Shown: piece after piece, positions 16,494-25,185 of the stretch
How positions within the stretch are numbered: position 1 is the stretch's first letter
Layout of the letters: every line of letters begins with the position of its first letter
The notes under the pieces: generated by a model
What the model was told of the DNA's origin: nothing
What the model saw: the letters and a program-made list of their open reading frames with translations, nothing else
Databases searched by the model: none
Program-made: the position numbers and the translations under genes
Assembly: GCA_030158485.1 (NCBI GenBank)
Contig: JAOASS010000006.1
Location: 124,001-188,000, forward strand
Direction: 5' to 3'
DNA: 64,000 nt
Source: Pseudobdellovibrionaceae bacterium
GTDB lineage: Bacteria > Bdellovibrionota > Bdellovibrionia > Bdellovibrionales > Bdellovibrionaceae

Positions 16494-17705
16494 ATGAAAC
16501 TGGTGAAGTTTACTCGTTATGAAAAATTTGTGATTGGAATTCTAGCATTTTTACAGTTCACGATCATTTTAGACTTCATGATATTATCTCCACTTGGAGC
16601 GATTTTGATGCCAGCTCTTCAAATCACACCATCGCAGTTTGGACTGGTGGTATCGGCCTATGCTTTTAGTGCGGGAGCTTCAGGTTTGCTAGCAGCAGGA
16701 TTTGCCGATCGCTTTGATCGTAAAAAATTACTACTATTTTTTTATGTTGGCTTTTTAGTCGGGACTTTATTCTGTGGGCTTGCACCTAATTATAAATTTT
16801 TACTAGCTGCGCGAATTGTAACAGGACTATTTGGTGGAGTCATTGGTTCCATTATTCTTTCAATTGTAACGGACTTATTTGAATATGAAAAACGTGGTCG
16901 GGTCATGGGCATTGTTCAGACAGCTTTTGCGGCCAGTCAAATATTAGGAATACCAATTGGACTTTATTTTTCAAATCTTTGGGGATGGCATGCTCCTTTT
17001 TTTATGATTGTTCTGATTGGAATATTGGCAGGATTTCTGATTTTTTTTAATTTAAAACCAATTCGGGATCATCTTTTGATTCAATCGGAACAAACGGCAG
17101 CCCGTCATTTTTTTCAAACGCTTAAAAATCCTCGCTATTTATTATCCTTTATATTTATGGCACTTCTTTCAACCGGTGGTTTTATGATCATGCCTTTTGG
17201 AAGTGCATTCACTGTTCATAATTTGGGTATTCCAGTTGAAAATCTTCCTTTAATTTATTTAGTTACCGGTTTAGGTGCGATTGTATCCGGCCCTCTGATT
17301 GGCAAAGCAAGTGATGATTTTGGGAAACTCAAAATATTTTTCTTTGGAACAATTCTGACGATCATTATGGTTTTTATTTACACAAATTTAGAAATAACTC
17401 CACTTTGGATAGCGATGCTCGTCAATGCTTTGTTATTCGTCGGCATTTTTTCTCGAATGATACCGGCGCAAGCTTTTATGTCGGCAGTTCCAGATCCTGC
17501 TAATCGCGGCGCTTTTATGGCTATCAGTACTTCTTTGCAGCAAATATCGGGAGGTTTTGCCGCTGTTATCGCAGGAACCATTGTTCATGAAGCAGCAGAC
17601 GGTAAAATTGAAAATTTTAATACTTTGGGATATATTTTAATTATAACTGCGATATTCAATTTTATTATTCTTTATTATCTTGATAAACAATTAATCAGAA
17701 GATGA
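16494..17705 (+). CDS. MFS transporter (drug/sugar-efflux type)
   Basis: A 403-aa major facilitator with twelve predicted membrane segments. The cytoplasmic loop 2-3 carries a motif A variant (ADRFDRKKLL), and a motif-C-like glycine-rich stretch lies near GLFGGVIGSIILS. It resembles the arabinose-efflux/AraJ branch, but the substrate cannot be inferred. No clear ribosome site precedes ATG 16494. Its 3' end overlaps the convergent hypothetical gene by about 31 bp. Confidence 0.85.
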   Translation: MKLVKFTRYEKFVIGILAFLQFTIILDFMILSPLGAILMPALQITPSQFGLVVSAYAFSAGASGLLAAGFADRFDRKKLLLFFYVGFLVGTLFCGLAPNYKFLLAARIVTGLFGGVIGSIILSIVTDLFEYEKRGRVMGIVQTAFAASQILGIPIGLYFSNLWGWHAPFFMIVLIGILAGFLIFFNLKPIRDHLLIQSEQTAARHFFQTLKNPRYLLSFIFMALLSTGGFMIMPFGSAFTVHNLGIPVENLPLIYLVTGLGAIVSGPLIGKASDDFGKLKIFFFGTILTIIMVFIYTNLEITPLWIAMLVNALLFVGIFSRMIPAQAFMSAVPDPANRGAFMAISTSLQQISGGFAAVIAGTIVHEAADGKIENFNTLGYILIITAIFNFIILYYLDKQLIRR

Positions 17706-18412
17706 TTTAATTCAGACTGAAACAGGGCTTCTTCATCTTTTGGAAGTCTGGATTTTAAATCGATTCCAATTTTATTTTTCCAAGCCATTAAGCAAATAGC
17801 TGAAAACGTCTGATACAAGTGCTTCGGATGAGAATTCATATCTGCAATTAAGTAGTTAAATTGTTCTAAACAAGATTGGCGGGCGGACACGACAAGTTCT
17901 TCATTCCAGTTTTTTAAAATAAATTGATAGAATTCGATTTGGCCAAATCTTAAATCACAATTTTGGAAAAAGTGATCCGCGTGTATCAAATCATGAACGG
18001 TAAAATCCCATGCTGATTTTCCATGATGGAAGATTTTCCAATCACAGGATTTTTTAAAAACAGTGATGACTCTTTTGCCTTCTGCTTGAATTTTGAGGAG
18101 TTCTAAAGGCGTTGGTATTTGATCCCAAAGGACAAGTGGATAGTGTCCTTCGTGCCAATAGTAAATTGAGCGCCTGATGCGATCAGATTGCCCTTTCCAA
18201 CTGTAATTTCTTAAAAATTCCATGATGGCAGACTTTGATTTTTGAGTTTTTAAAAGTGGTTTTTTTTGAAAAGTAATTTTTTTTTGGAGCATTTCTGGAA
18301 TTAAACAAAGAGTTGTAAGTTCAGCTTCCGATAGTTTTTGTTTAAAATTCTCTTGTTCAAGCTCATTTAAAAACATTTGGTGAGCATGACGCATATCGCT
18401 TAAAAATGTCAT
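17675..18412 (-). CDS. Hypothetical protein with HDLIHADHFF motif
   Basis: A soluble protein of 245 aa (ATG start; a GTG two codons earlier is possible) with no signal peptide or membrane segment. I do not recognise the family. A striking feature is the His/Asp-rich DFTVHDLIHADHFF near the middle, which could bind metal. Trp/Tyr-rich segments (SWKGQSDRIRRSIYYWHEGHYP) precede it. AAGAAG lies just before the ATG. It sits between the MFS and nuclease genes, on the opposite strand to both. Confidence 0.75.
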   Translation of the reverse strand: MTFLSDMRHAHQMFLNELEQENFKQKLSEAELTTLCLIPEMLQKKITFQKKPLLKTQKSKSAIMEFLRNYSWKGQSDRIRRSIYYWHEGHYPLVLWDQIPTPLELLKIQAEGKRVITVFKKSCDWKIFHHGKSAWDFTVHDLIHADHFFQNCDLRFGQIEFYQFILKNWNEELVVSARQSCLEQFNYLIADMNSHPKHLYQTFSAICLMAWKNKIGIDLKSRLPKDEEALFQSELNHLLINCLSR

Positions 18413-18478
18413 AATCACTTCTTAACTTGAAAATCCACTCGAATCCAAGCTCAAATTATATAAACCAAGGAGGGTTTT

Positions 18479-19267
18479 ATGCCAAAAGCTTTATTTGCAG
18501 GCATAGCGGTGTTTTTCTTACTAGGACCTCTTTTTGTTCATGCCGAATTTTATTCTTTTCAAGAGAATTCAAGTTCTCGTTTGCAGAGTCCTCAAAGTTT
18601 GTTTGATGAAGCAATTCAAAAATCACATGATTTGCTTAAGTGGACTTTTCATTCTTCTACACGTCCCCTTCCTTTAGAAAAATACAACCGTTTGAAGCAC
18701 TTTGGAACTTGGATTGATGACCCCAAAACTCCAGAATGTTTTGAAACAAGGGCTCTTGTTCTTATGCGCGATAGCTTGAGTGAAGTTCAAATGAGCTCGG
18801 CCAATCCATGTAAAGTCTATTCAGGAGAATGGAATGATCCCTACGGCGGCGCAAATTTAAAGCTTGCAAGGGAAATCGAAATTGATCATGTTGTTGCTTT
18901 GAAAAATGCTTATGACAGTGGAGCTTGGTCTTGGGATTTTAAACAACGCTGTTTGTTTGCTAACTTTATGGGTTTTGATTATCATTTGATTTCGTCGGCT
19001 TCTTCTGAAAACAAAGCTAAAAGTGACCGAGGCCCTGAAGGTTGGATGCCTTCAGACAAGAGCTATGCTTGTCAGCATTTGCAAAATTGGTTAGCCATTA
19101 AATTTATTTGGAACCTGAATATGACTTTAATCGAAGCTCAAGCAATTGAAATGGAAATCGAAAAAAATCGATGTCAAATAAAAGATTTTTTATTTTCAAA
19201 AAGAGAAATTAATAAAATCAGAAATTATGCTCTTAGTAATTCAGACCTTTGTTTACAAAATCAATGA
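18479..19267 (+). CDS. Secreted HNH-type nuclease (DUF1524 / GmrSD C-terminal fold)
   Basis: Exported endonuclease-like protein. A signal peptide (about residues 1-21, ending VHA) is followed by a DUF1524 domain. The core is EIEIDHVVALKNAYDSGAWSW with the DHV catalytic His, followed by SASSENKAKSDRGPEGWMP, which matches the secreted-nuclease subgroup closely. A strong AAGGAGG ribosome site precedes the ATG. Secretion points to degradation of external or prey DNA (inference). It ends in a 7-bp convergent overlap with the large lipoprotein gene. Confidence 0.88.
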   Translation: MPKALFAGIAVFFLLGPLFVHAEFYSFQENSSSRLQSPQSLFDEAIQKSHDLLKWTFHSSTRPLPLEKYNRLKHFGTWIDDPKTPECFETRALVLMRDSLSEVQMSSANPCKVYSGEWNDPYGGANLKLAREIEIDHVVALKNAYDSGAWSWDFKQRCLFANFMGFDYHLISSASSENKAKSDRGPEGWMPSDKSYACQHLQNWLAIKFIWNLNMTLIEAQAIEMEIEKNRCQIKDFLFSKREINKIRNYALSNSDLCLQNQ

Positions 19268-20868
19268 GAACTGACGTAGTAAGGTTTTTGAAACGTAGTG
19301 ACTCCATCAAAAATATTCCAAGTGATGATTCCACCAGATGGGAAACTAGTTACTTTATAGTAAACTTGCTTAATGTAGTTGTTGGCAGCAAAAACATAAT
19401 TATTTGAAGTTCCTGCTGAAGTGGTACAGTCTGGATTCGTGTAAAAAGTGGCTTCTGAACCAGCTGTTGAAATAGTTAAAGTCTTTGCTATTGCAGGAAT
19501 GATCGTTCCATCATCATTTGCTAAGGCCAAATCAAGAGACCTGCATTCATTCAACTTCATAATGGATTCTCTGGGGCGAAAATAAGGTTGATTGTAAGTT
19601 GATGAACCGCTCACAACCTGAAAAGTCATGTATTGTGGAATATAGTGACTGATCTGGTAAGTTGTAGGACTTTGGAAAATCGAACATCCAGATCCGCATG
19701 CAGTCTGAGGTTCCGCTGATGCTTGAAGTGTAACGTAAGATGCGGGAAATGAATTTTCAACTTTGATTGTAAATGATTTTTCATAAGAAGAAGTCATCGG
19801 GCATTCTAAATCAGAAGATGCATTCACCACACAACTTGGATCACTTAAAGTCACATTAATTTGAGGCGAACCAATTGTAAATTGACCATTAAAATTACTG
19901 ACATTTCGCCCAATCACAGAATCAAGTGTATTGAGTGTGGCTTTAAATGTGTAATCTACACCTTTGAGTAAAACTGGAGGTAAGCTGCTATTAAAGTCAG
20001 TTGTTGTGAAACTTGAAATAACAGAATGCTGAGGTTTAATGAGAATATTAACAAAATTTGAAATCATTCCACTAGCCGAAATTTCAGCACGAATTGTGTG
20101 ATGATCTGTGGTTCCATTTGCATGATAACAAAGGTTAATTTCATCTTCACCAGCATCAAATGTTAAGTCAGCAGGAACTACCGCTGTCGAGCAAGTTTCA
20201 TTTAATAGAATTCCAGCAGGCAACATGCTGGCATCTAAATCTGTTAAAGAAATACTAACTAGCTTAGTTTCTCCGGTGCTCATTCTGACGTTTTGTCCTA
20301 ATGAGTCGATTAATCGCACTTGAAATTTGTAGTAGTAAGAATTTTCTAAGAAATGACTTTGATGAAAATAATTTCGAGTTACTTCAAAAGTGTAAGGTTC
20401 GGGTCGTTTAAAAGTAATCGTCGGTAAACCAGAAATACCAAGAGCTTTTAGTTCTATCACATCAGGTTCGGGTTCAACCGGTGAGATTGAAATTCCATTA
20501 TCAGTGTAGTTACTTAATGCAGTCGAAATAAAAATATAAAAATCAAAAGTTCCGTCTGTGCAGTCAATATCATAAGTTGGTGTACCCACAATAAACTCGT
20601 TTGCGCCAGGGGATGGTGCAGTCGAGCTGATTGAGCTCCAAATTGTATTATCATCCATGCGAAATTCAAAGCCTGTCACATTGGGCAAGCATTCGCCACT
20701 TAGATAAAGGATGCCCCCAATATTATCTTGCTGGAATGGACTTGTTGATTTGTTGGAAAATGAAGGCAGTTCGGTTAAAGATGAGACTTCGGGTACGGCC
20801 ACAACGCAGCCAATAAGACTCGAAGTCAAAGACCAGAGCAAAGTAAATAATAAGAGCCGACGAGCCAT
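19261..20868 (-). CDS. Large lipoprotein, Ig-like beta-rich, unknown function
   Basis: A 535-aa predicted lipoprotein. The signal has lipobox LIGC with cysteine at about residue 21, and the rest is Ser/Thr/Asn-rich. Repeated beta-strand patterns and scattered paired cysteines look like tandem Ig-like or adhesin-type domains. No enzymatic motif was seen and no family is recognised. The ATG lies 7 nt after a perfect GCCGATAA on the coding strand, with no SD sequence, so the message may be leaderless. Surface or periplasmic location is inferred from the lipobox. Confidence 0.8.
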   Translation of the reverse strand: MARRLLLFTLLWSLTSSLIGCVVAVPEVSSLTELPSFSNKSTSPFQQDNIGGILYLSGECLPNVTGFEFRMDDNTIWSSISSTAPSPGANEFIVGTPTYDIDCTDGTFDFYIFISTALSNYTDNGISISPVEPEPDVIELKALGISGLPTITFKRPEPYTFEVTRNYFHQSHFLENSYYYKFQVRLIDSLGQNVRMSTGETKLVSISLTDLDASMLPAGILLNETCSTAVVPADLTFDAGEDEINLCYHANGTTDHHTIRAEISASGMISNFVNILIKPQHSVISSFTTTDFNSSLPPVLLKGVDYTFKATLNTLDSVIGRNVSNFNGQFTIGSPQINVTLSDPSCVVNASSDLECPMTSSYEKSFTIKVENSFPASYVTLQASAEPQTACGSGCSIFQSPTTYQISHYIPQYMTFQVVSGSSTYNQPYFRPRESIMKLNECRSLDLALANDDGTIIPAIAKTLTISTAGSEATFYTNPDCTTSAGTSNNYVFAANNYIKQVYYKVTSFPSGGIITWNIFDGVTTFQKPYYVSSH

Positions 20869-20875
20869 AAGTTCT

Positions 20876-20902
20876 TTATCGGCAAGTCCTGGACTTAAAT
20901 AC
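20876..20902 (-). promoter_or_regulatory. Sigma-28-like promoter of the 535-aa lipoprotein gene
   Basis: GCCGATAA (20876-20883, minus strand) is a perfect FliA -10, ending 7 nt before the ATG. At 15 nt upstream the -35 reads GTAT, a poor match; TTAAG is present but too close. The transcription start would fall at or next to the ATG. Confidence 0.45.
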
Positions 20903-20909
20903 AGTGAGT

Positions 20910-20920
20910 TCTCAAATTGA
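20910..20920 (+). promoter_or_regulatory. Shared upstream element, copy 4 (535-aa lipoprotein)
   Basis: TCTCAAATTGA, extended to the near-palindrome CTCAA-A-TTGAG, lies about 7 nt upstream of the expected -35 of the minus-strand lipoprotein promoter. Thirteen bases (TTCTCAAATTGAG) are identical to the mgtE copy. Confidence 0.4.
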
Positions 20921-21033
20921 GTCGCAACTTTTTTCAGGATGTGCCAAATGAGAAGCTTTTATCAAAATAATATTTAAACTTGAATCATCTTAAATTGAGA
21001 CTTTCTTTAAGAGAAGAAGGCCAAGAATAAGTG

Positions 21034-21726
21034 TTAAGGTGAAGCTTCCAATGGAGCTTTGAAGATATAACCGACACCCACAACTGTTTGGATCAGCTTT
21101 TTGTGTGGAGTTACATCAATTTTTTTACGTAAAAAATTGATGTAAACGTCAATCACATTTGAGTCTGAATCAAATTGTAAATCCCACACGTTTTGAGCAA
21201 TCTGAGACCGTGTTAAAGGTTTTTCCGCATTACGAATAAAGTATTCAAGTAAGCCAAATTCTTTTGTCGTAAGGATAATAGGTTCGCCGCTTCTTTTAAC
21301 TTTTCTTAAGATCAAGTCCATTTCAATATCGAAATATTTCAGCAAAGTATTGTTAGAAGCACCTGGAGATTGACGGCGTAGAAGTGCCCGGACTCGAGCT
21401 AAAAGTTCATCAAAAGCAAAAGGCTTTGTAATGTAGTCATCTGCACCAGCATCAAGTCCACTGACTTTATCAGAAACTGAAGAGTAAGCTGTGAGCATCA
21501 GAATCGGTTTTGTGAAGCCATTTTGTCTGAGTTCTTTTGCGATTTCTAAACCACTTATATCAGGCAAACCAATATCTAATAGGATCAAGTCATAAGACTG
21601 AGAGCCGCAAAGGCTTTGAGCTTCGCTGGCGGTTCCAGTGGAATCGACTTTGTAACCCGCATCAGCCAGTCCCTTTTTAAGGAACTCTGCCATTTTAACT
21701 TGATCTTCAACTATAAGCAGACGCAT
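21034..21726 (-). CDS. OmpR-family response regulator, orphan
   Basis: DNA-binding response regulator. The receiver domain (about 1-115) has the acidic pocket in IVEDQ, phospho-acceptor Asp51 (LLDIGLPD) and Lys101 in ITKPFAF. The C-terminal winged helix (about 130-222) ends DVYINFLRKKIDVTPHKKLIQTVVGVGYIF, typical of the CusR/CopR/QseB branch. No histidine kinase gene is adjacent, so its partner is elsewhere. It is divergent from tatA with 48 bp between starts. Target genes are unknown. Confidence 0.93.
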   Translation of the reverse strand: MRLLIVEDQVKMAEFLKKGLADAGYKVDSTGTASEAQSLCGSQSYDLILLDIGLPDISGLEIAKELRQNGFTKPILMLTAYSSVSDKVSGLDAGADDYITKPFAFDELLARVRALLRRQSPGASNNTLLKYFDIEMDLILRKVKRSGEPIILTTKEFGLLEYFIRNAEKPLTRSQIAQNVWDLQFDSDSNVIDVYINFLRKKIDVTPHKKLIQTVVGVGYIFKAPLEASP

Positions 21727-21774
21727 TCTGGTACCCTAACATGTGACGTATCAGATTGCAAAAGGAGGTTTTAC

Positions 21775-22008
21775 ATGAACCTAGGTTGGACTGAAATTTT
21801 ATTATTATTAGGCTTGGCTCTACTTTTGTTCGGTCCTTCACGATTGCCAGGTCTAGGCAAATCGATGGGTGAAGCCATTCGCGGATTTAAAAAAGGAATA
21901 TCAGATCAAGATGAAGCGCCCCCTGCTCGCGATGTAAAAGAGCAATTAGAGCAGCAATCTCAGGCTTCTCAGGCTCAAAAAGAGAATGATAAACAGCGTC
22001 AATCTTAA
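21775..22008 (+). CDS. tatA: Sec-independent translocase subunit TatA/TatE
   Basis: Pore-forming subunit of the twin-arginine translocase. The 77-aa protein has the hallmark N-terminal membrane helix (WTEILLLLGLALLLFGPSRLPGLGKSMGEAIRGFKKG) with the FGP hinge and an amphipathic helix. A charged Gln/Glu-rich tail follows. The ATG at 21775 is fixed by AAAAGGAGG 6 nt upstream; longer in-frame readings run into the regulator gene. tatB and tatC are not nearby. A probable Tat substrate, the amine oxidase at 39731, lies in this window. Confidence 0.93.
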   Translation: MNLGWTEILLLLGLALLLFGPSRLPGLGKSMGEAIRGFKKGISDQDEAPPARDVKEQLEQQSQASQAQKENDKQRQS

Positions 22009-22043
22009 TCATTTCGGTTTTCAATACAGGGTAAACTTCGCGC

Positions 22044-23147
22044 GTGGTAAATATGAACGAATCAAATACAAACCCAAATGGGCTTCAAGCTTCAAAAATA
22101 AAATTGACACAAACCGTTCAAAAAGGCGGATGCGCAGCGAAAGTAGCTGCTTATGAACTAAGAGAAATCTTAGCAAAAGTCAGATTTCCTGAAGCTCCAC
22201 CAGAACTTTCAGTCAGTGCTTCGACTTTTGATGATGCTGCGATTTATGATGTTAGAAAATTTCTAGAAAAGGGAAAAACTTCTTTAGTTCAAACACTTGA
22301 TTTTTTTACACCTATTGTGGATTCACCTCATTTGTTCGGTGCTATTGCTGCCGCAAATGCATTGAGTGATGTTTATGCGATGGGTGGAGATCCCTTAACA
22401 GCAATGGGAATTTTAGCTTTTCCAATGGCGACTCTTGAAACTTCTATTGCAGTTGAAGTTTTACAAGGAGCTTGTGATATTTTACAGAATGCTCAAGTCC
22501 CACTCGTAGGAGGTCATTCAATTGACGATGACACGCTTAAGTTTGGTCTGAGTGTAACGGGCATAGTCGATCCAACAAAAGTTTGGTCAAATGCCGGAGC
22601 TCAGCCTGGAGATCAACTGATTCTGACAAAATCTTTAGGCACTGGAACTTTAATGGCGGGTCTGAAAAGGCAGGAATTTTCCGAAGAGGATTTGCAAGAA
22701 GCTTTTATGAGTATGACTCAGTTGAACCGAGTAAAGCCAGATTTAAAAGATCAAGTGACAGCGATTCATGCTGCGACTGATATCACAGGTTTTGGTCTTG
22801 CCGGGCATGGGATGCAGATGGCAAAAGCGAGCGGCGTCAGTTTTCAGTTTTTCCTTAATCAGTTACCGGTTATGACAAGAGTCTGGGAAGCTTTAGAAAA
22901 AGGTTTTTTAACGAAAGCTCACAGAACTAATTTTGAATACACTCAAAAAAATTCTCGTTTTGAACAAGTCAGTGAACTCCAGAAAAAAATACTTTTTGAT
23001 CCACAAACAAGTGGGGGTCTGTTGTTGAGTGTAGCAGCAGATCAAGCTCAAAATGTCGTAGACAAATTAAAGAAAAATTTCCCTTCAACGCGAATCATAG
23101 GTGAAGTTTTATCAAAAAAACAAGAGGACCTGATTTGGGTGCCTTGA
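22044..23147 (+). CDS. selD: Selenide, water dikinase (selenophosphate synthase)
   Basis: Makes monoselenophosphate from selenide and ATP. The N-terminal reactive residue is Cys30 in KGGCAAK (TGC codon, not a selenocysteine UGA), with Lys33. The AIRS-type ATP-binding core is clear: DVYAMGGDPLTAMGIL, GGHSIDDDTLKFGLSVTG and DITGFGLAGHGMQMA. Length (367 aa) is typical. It starts with GTG 22044 or ATG 22053; both have weak ribosome sites. The gene overlaps mnmH by 13 bp, so selenophosphate goes to tRNA modification in this operon. Selenoprotein synthesis genes were not seen. Confidence 0.95.
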   Translation: MVNMNESNTNPNGLQASKIKLTQTVQKGGCAAKVAAYELREILAKVRFPEAPPELSVSASTFDDAAIYDVRKFLEKGKTSLVQTLDFFTPIVDSPHLFGAIAAANALSDVYAMGGDPLTAMGILAFPMATLETSIAVEVLQGACDILQNAQVPLVGGHSIDDDTLKFGLSVTGIVDPTKVWSNAGAQPGDQLILTKSLGTGTLMAGLKRQEFSEEDLQEAFMSMTQLNRVKPDLKDQVTAIHAATDITGFGLAGHGMQMAKASGVSFQFFLNQLPVMTRVWEALEKGFLTKAHRTNFEYTQKNSRFEQVSELQKKILFDPQTSGGLLLSVAADQAQNVVDKLKKNFPSTRIIGEVLSKKQEDLIWVP

Positions 23148-24283
23148 ATCAGATTGACAGTTCTTTCATTGAAAAATGGAGCACTGAGAACCAAGTTTTT
23201 ATTGATGTTCGGTCGCCAATTGAGTTCCAACAGGGGCATTTACCAAATTCATTTAATGCCCCTATTTTAGACGATGCAGAAAGAGCACTGGTCGGGCTGA
23301 CATATAAACAAAAAGGAAACGAAGAAGCTGTTCGATTAGGTTATGAAATTGTGTCAGGAGCCAATCGACAAAAAAAGTTGGAAACTTGGAAAGCGATTTT
23401 ACAAAAAAATCCGGAAGCTATTCTGACTTGTTTTCGAGGCGGACAGCGTTCTCAAATCACGCAAAAATGGCTTCAAGAAGAAGGTTTTGAAAGACCTCTT
23501 ATAAAAGGCGGTTACAAAGCAGTTCGCCAGTCTGTGATAGATCAAATTGAAAATGTGAGTCAGCAATGGCCTTTTTTGCTGATCTCAGGGCCAACAGGGG
23601 CTGGGAAAACTCCTTTCTTATCTGAAGTGATAAAGTTTTGGCCTGTCGTTAATTTAGAAGGTTATGCTGAGCACAGAGGTTCTGCTTTTGGAGGATTGGG
23701 AACAGTTCAACCTTCACAAGCCGTTTTTGAAAATCGATTGGGTTGGGATTTGTTTAAAGCAGAAAAAACATTGACCCTGAATGCAAATCAAGAATTTTTT
23801 CTACCTTTGATTATGGAAGATGAAAGTCGATTGATTGGAAAATGTGTGATCCCAGATCCCTTTTTTTTTAAACTTCGGGAATCGCCAATAGTGTGGCTTG
23901 ATATTTCAATTGAAAAAAGAGTCGAGAATACTTTTGACGAGTACATCTTAAAAGCGAATGTGAATGAAGCGCTTTTTGCTCGCTATAAAAAAGCTCTGTC
24001 AAATATTCAAAAACGTCTTGGGGGTCTTCAATACCAAGAAATTTTAAGTATTTTTGAAAGCTGCGAAAGTTCTTGGAAGAGCAGGGGAGAATTGGAAGAG
24101 AATAAAGTTTGGATCAAGCGCCTATTGCTTCATTACTATGACCCACTTTATTTCGGATCATTTGAAAAGCGTCGGCCTGTTGTTTTGTTTAAAGGTTCCG
24201 TTGAGGAAACGCTTGATTTTTTAAAGGGCCAAAAAAGTAAATACAAAGAAACAGCCGTAAGTAAAAAGGCCAATCCAACGTAG
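23135..24283 (+). CDS. mnmH: tRNA 2-selenouridine synthase
   Basis: Replaces sulfur by selenium in 2-thiouridine at the tRNA wobble position, using selenophosphate from SelD. The N-terminal rhodanese domain (about 10-125) has catalytic Cys99 in LTCFRGGQRS. The P-loop is GPTGAGKT (152-159), and NLEGYAEHRGSAFGGLG is the MnmH signature. It starts with TTG 23135, with AGAGGA 6 nt upstream, inside the selD 3' end. Its last ~45 codons overlap the convergent EamA gene by 136 bp. The core domain ends at about YYDPLYFGSFEKR, so the overlap covers mainly the variable tail. Confidence 0.93.
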   Translation: MGALNQIDSSFIEKWSTENQVFIDVRSPIEFQQGHLPNSFNAPILDDAERALVGLTYKQKGNEEAVRLGYEIVSGANRQKKLETWKAILQKNPEAILTCFRGGQRSQITQKWLQEEGFERPLIKGGYKAVRQSVIDQIENVSQQWPFLLISGPTGAGKTPFLSEVIKFWPVVNLEGYAEHRGSAFGGLGTVQPSQAVFENRLGWDLFKAEKTLTLNANQEFFLPLIMEDESRLIGKCVIPDPFFFKLRESPIVWLDISIEKRVENTFDEYILKANVNEALFARYKKALSNIQKRLGGLQYQEILSIFESCESSWKSRGELEENKVWIKRLLLHYYDPLYFGSFEKRRPVVLFKGSVEETLDFLKGQKSKYKETAVSKKANPT

Positions 24284-25074
24284 TTTGAAAGCTTCTCGTT
24301 GAAAGCAAAGCTTGCAACAATTGAAGCCATCACGGGTTCTGCGAGCTTTCCAGTTGTCATCAGTGTGACATTTAAATATTTCATTAAGTAAGAAATCAAA
24401 GCGTGTCCTAAAAGTGTTGAAAAAAATACTTGCCCTGCAATTGCAAGCCAAGTGTTGATAGGATATCCTGTCCAGGATTTTTGTGATGCAAAAAGTAAAA
24501 CAGCAAAAAAGACAGCCGTACTGAGGTACATGACGGATGTGAAAACAGAGTTCGTAAAAACTTCTCGACTTTTTTTACTGAGTAAAATGTAAATTGAAAA
24601 AAACAAGGAAGATGCAAGCGCGGATAAATCTCCGCCCAGTTGAGAATTTAAATTATTTCGACTTTCTTGAAATAAGAGGGCTACAGCAGTAAAGGCTAAA
24701 AAATAGGCAATTAGGCTTCGTCTTGGTGGTTTTTCTTTGAATAACCACCACTGTCCTAAAGCTACAAATAAAGGATTAGTCGCAAATAAAATCATAGTGT
24801 GGGAAATCAGCGTGTTTTGTGAAGCATAAAAAAAGGTCCAGAGGTGGGCAAAAAAGAAAAGTCCAGTTAAGGAGATCCACTTACGGTCAGATTTATGATT
24901 AAGCCATTGTTCTTTAAGTCCAGCTTTCCAATAAGCCCAAGGTAATAGAATCAACCCAGCTGCAAGAAGTCGCCAGAAACCGATTAATTCAGGTGGTGCT
25001 GCGGCCCACTTTGCTAAAGCAGCGGACTGGGATAGACAAAAAAGTGCGATTAAGTAAAGGAAAAGATGCGTCAC
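24148..25074 (-). CDS. EamA/DMT-family transporter
   Basis: Drug/metabolite transporter superfamily member with ten predicted membrane helices in two EamA repeats (about 1-135 and 145-280). The final helix (VGLAFLLTAVSLYLLFWPF) is followed by a 26-residue hydrophilic tail. Substrate unknown. Its 3' end overlaps the mnmH coding sequence by 136 bp on the opposite strand. Confidence 0.88.
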   Translation of the reverse strand: MTHLFLYLIALFCLSQSAALAKWAAAPPELIGFWRLLAAGLILLPWAYWKAGLKEQWLNHKSDRKWISLTGLFFFAHLWTFFYASQNTLISHTMILFATNPLFVALGQWWLFKEKPPRRSLIAYFLAFTAVALLFQESRNNLNSQLGGDLSALASSLFFSIYILLSKKSREVFTNSVFTSVMYLSTAVFFAVLLFASQKSWTGYPINTWLAIAGQVFFSTLLGHALISYLMKYLNVTLMTTGKLAEPVMASIVASFAFNEKLSNYVGLAFLLTAVSLYLLFWPFKKSSVSSTEPLNKTTGRRFSNDPK

Positions 25075-25185
25075 TTAACCAAGCTACAAGTAAGAAATCT
25101 CGTTTGCAAATCAGTTTTTTTTATTTCACAATCTTGAGGTGATGGATTTAAAAGTTAATTTTAAAACAAATGAAGGAGTATATTC

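Noticed and set aside
21616-21774. Longer N-terminal reading of tatA.
   Set aside because: It runs through the response regulator on the other strand and the strong ribosome site marks ATG 21775.
22131-22133. Selenocysteine at the SelD active site.
   Set aside because: The codon is TGC (Cys), not TGA.
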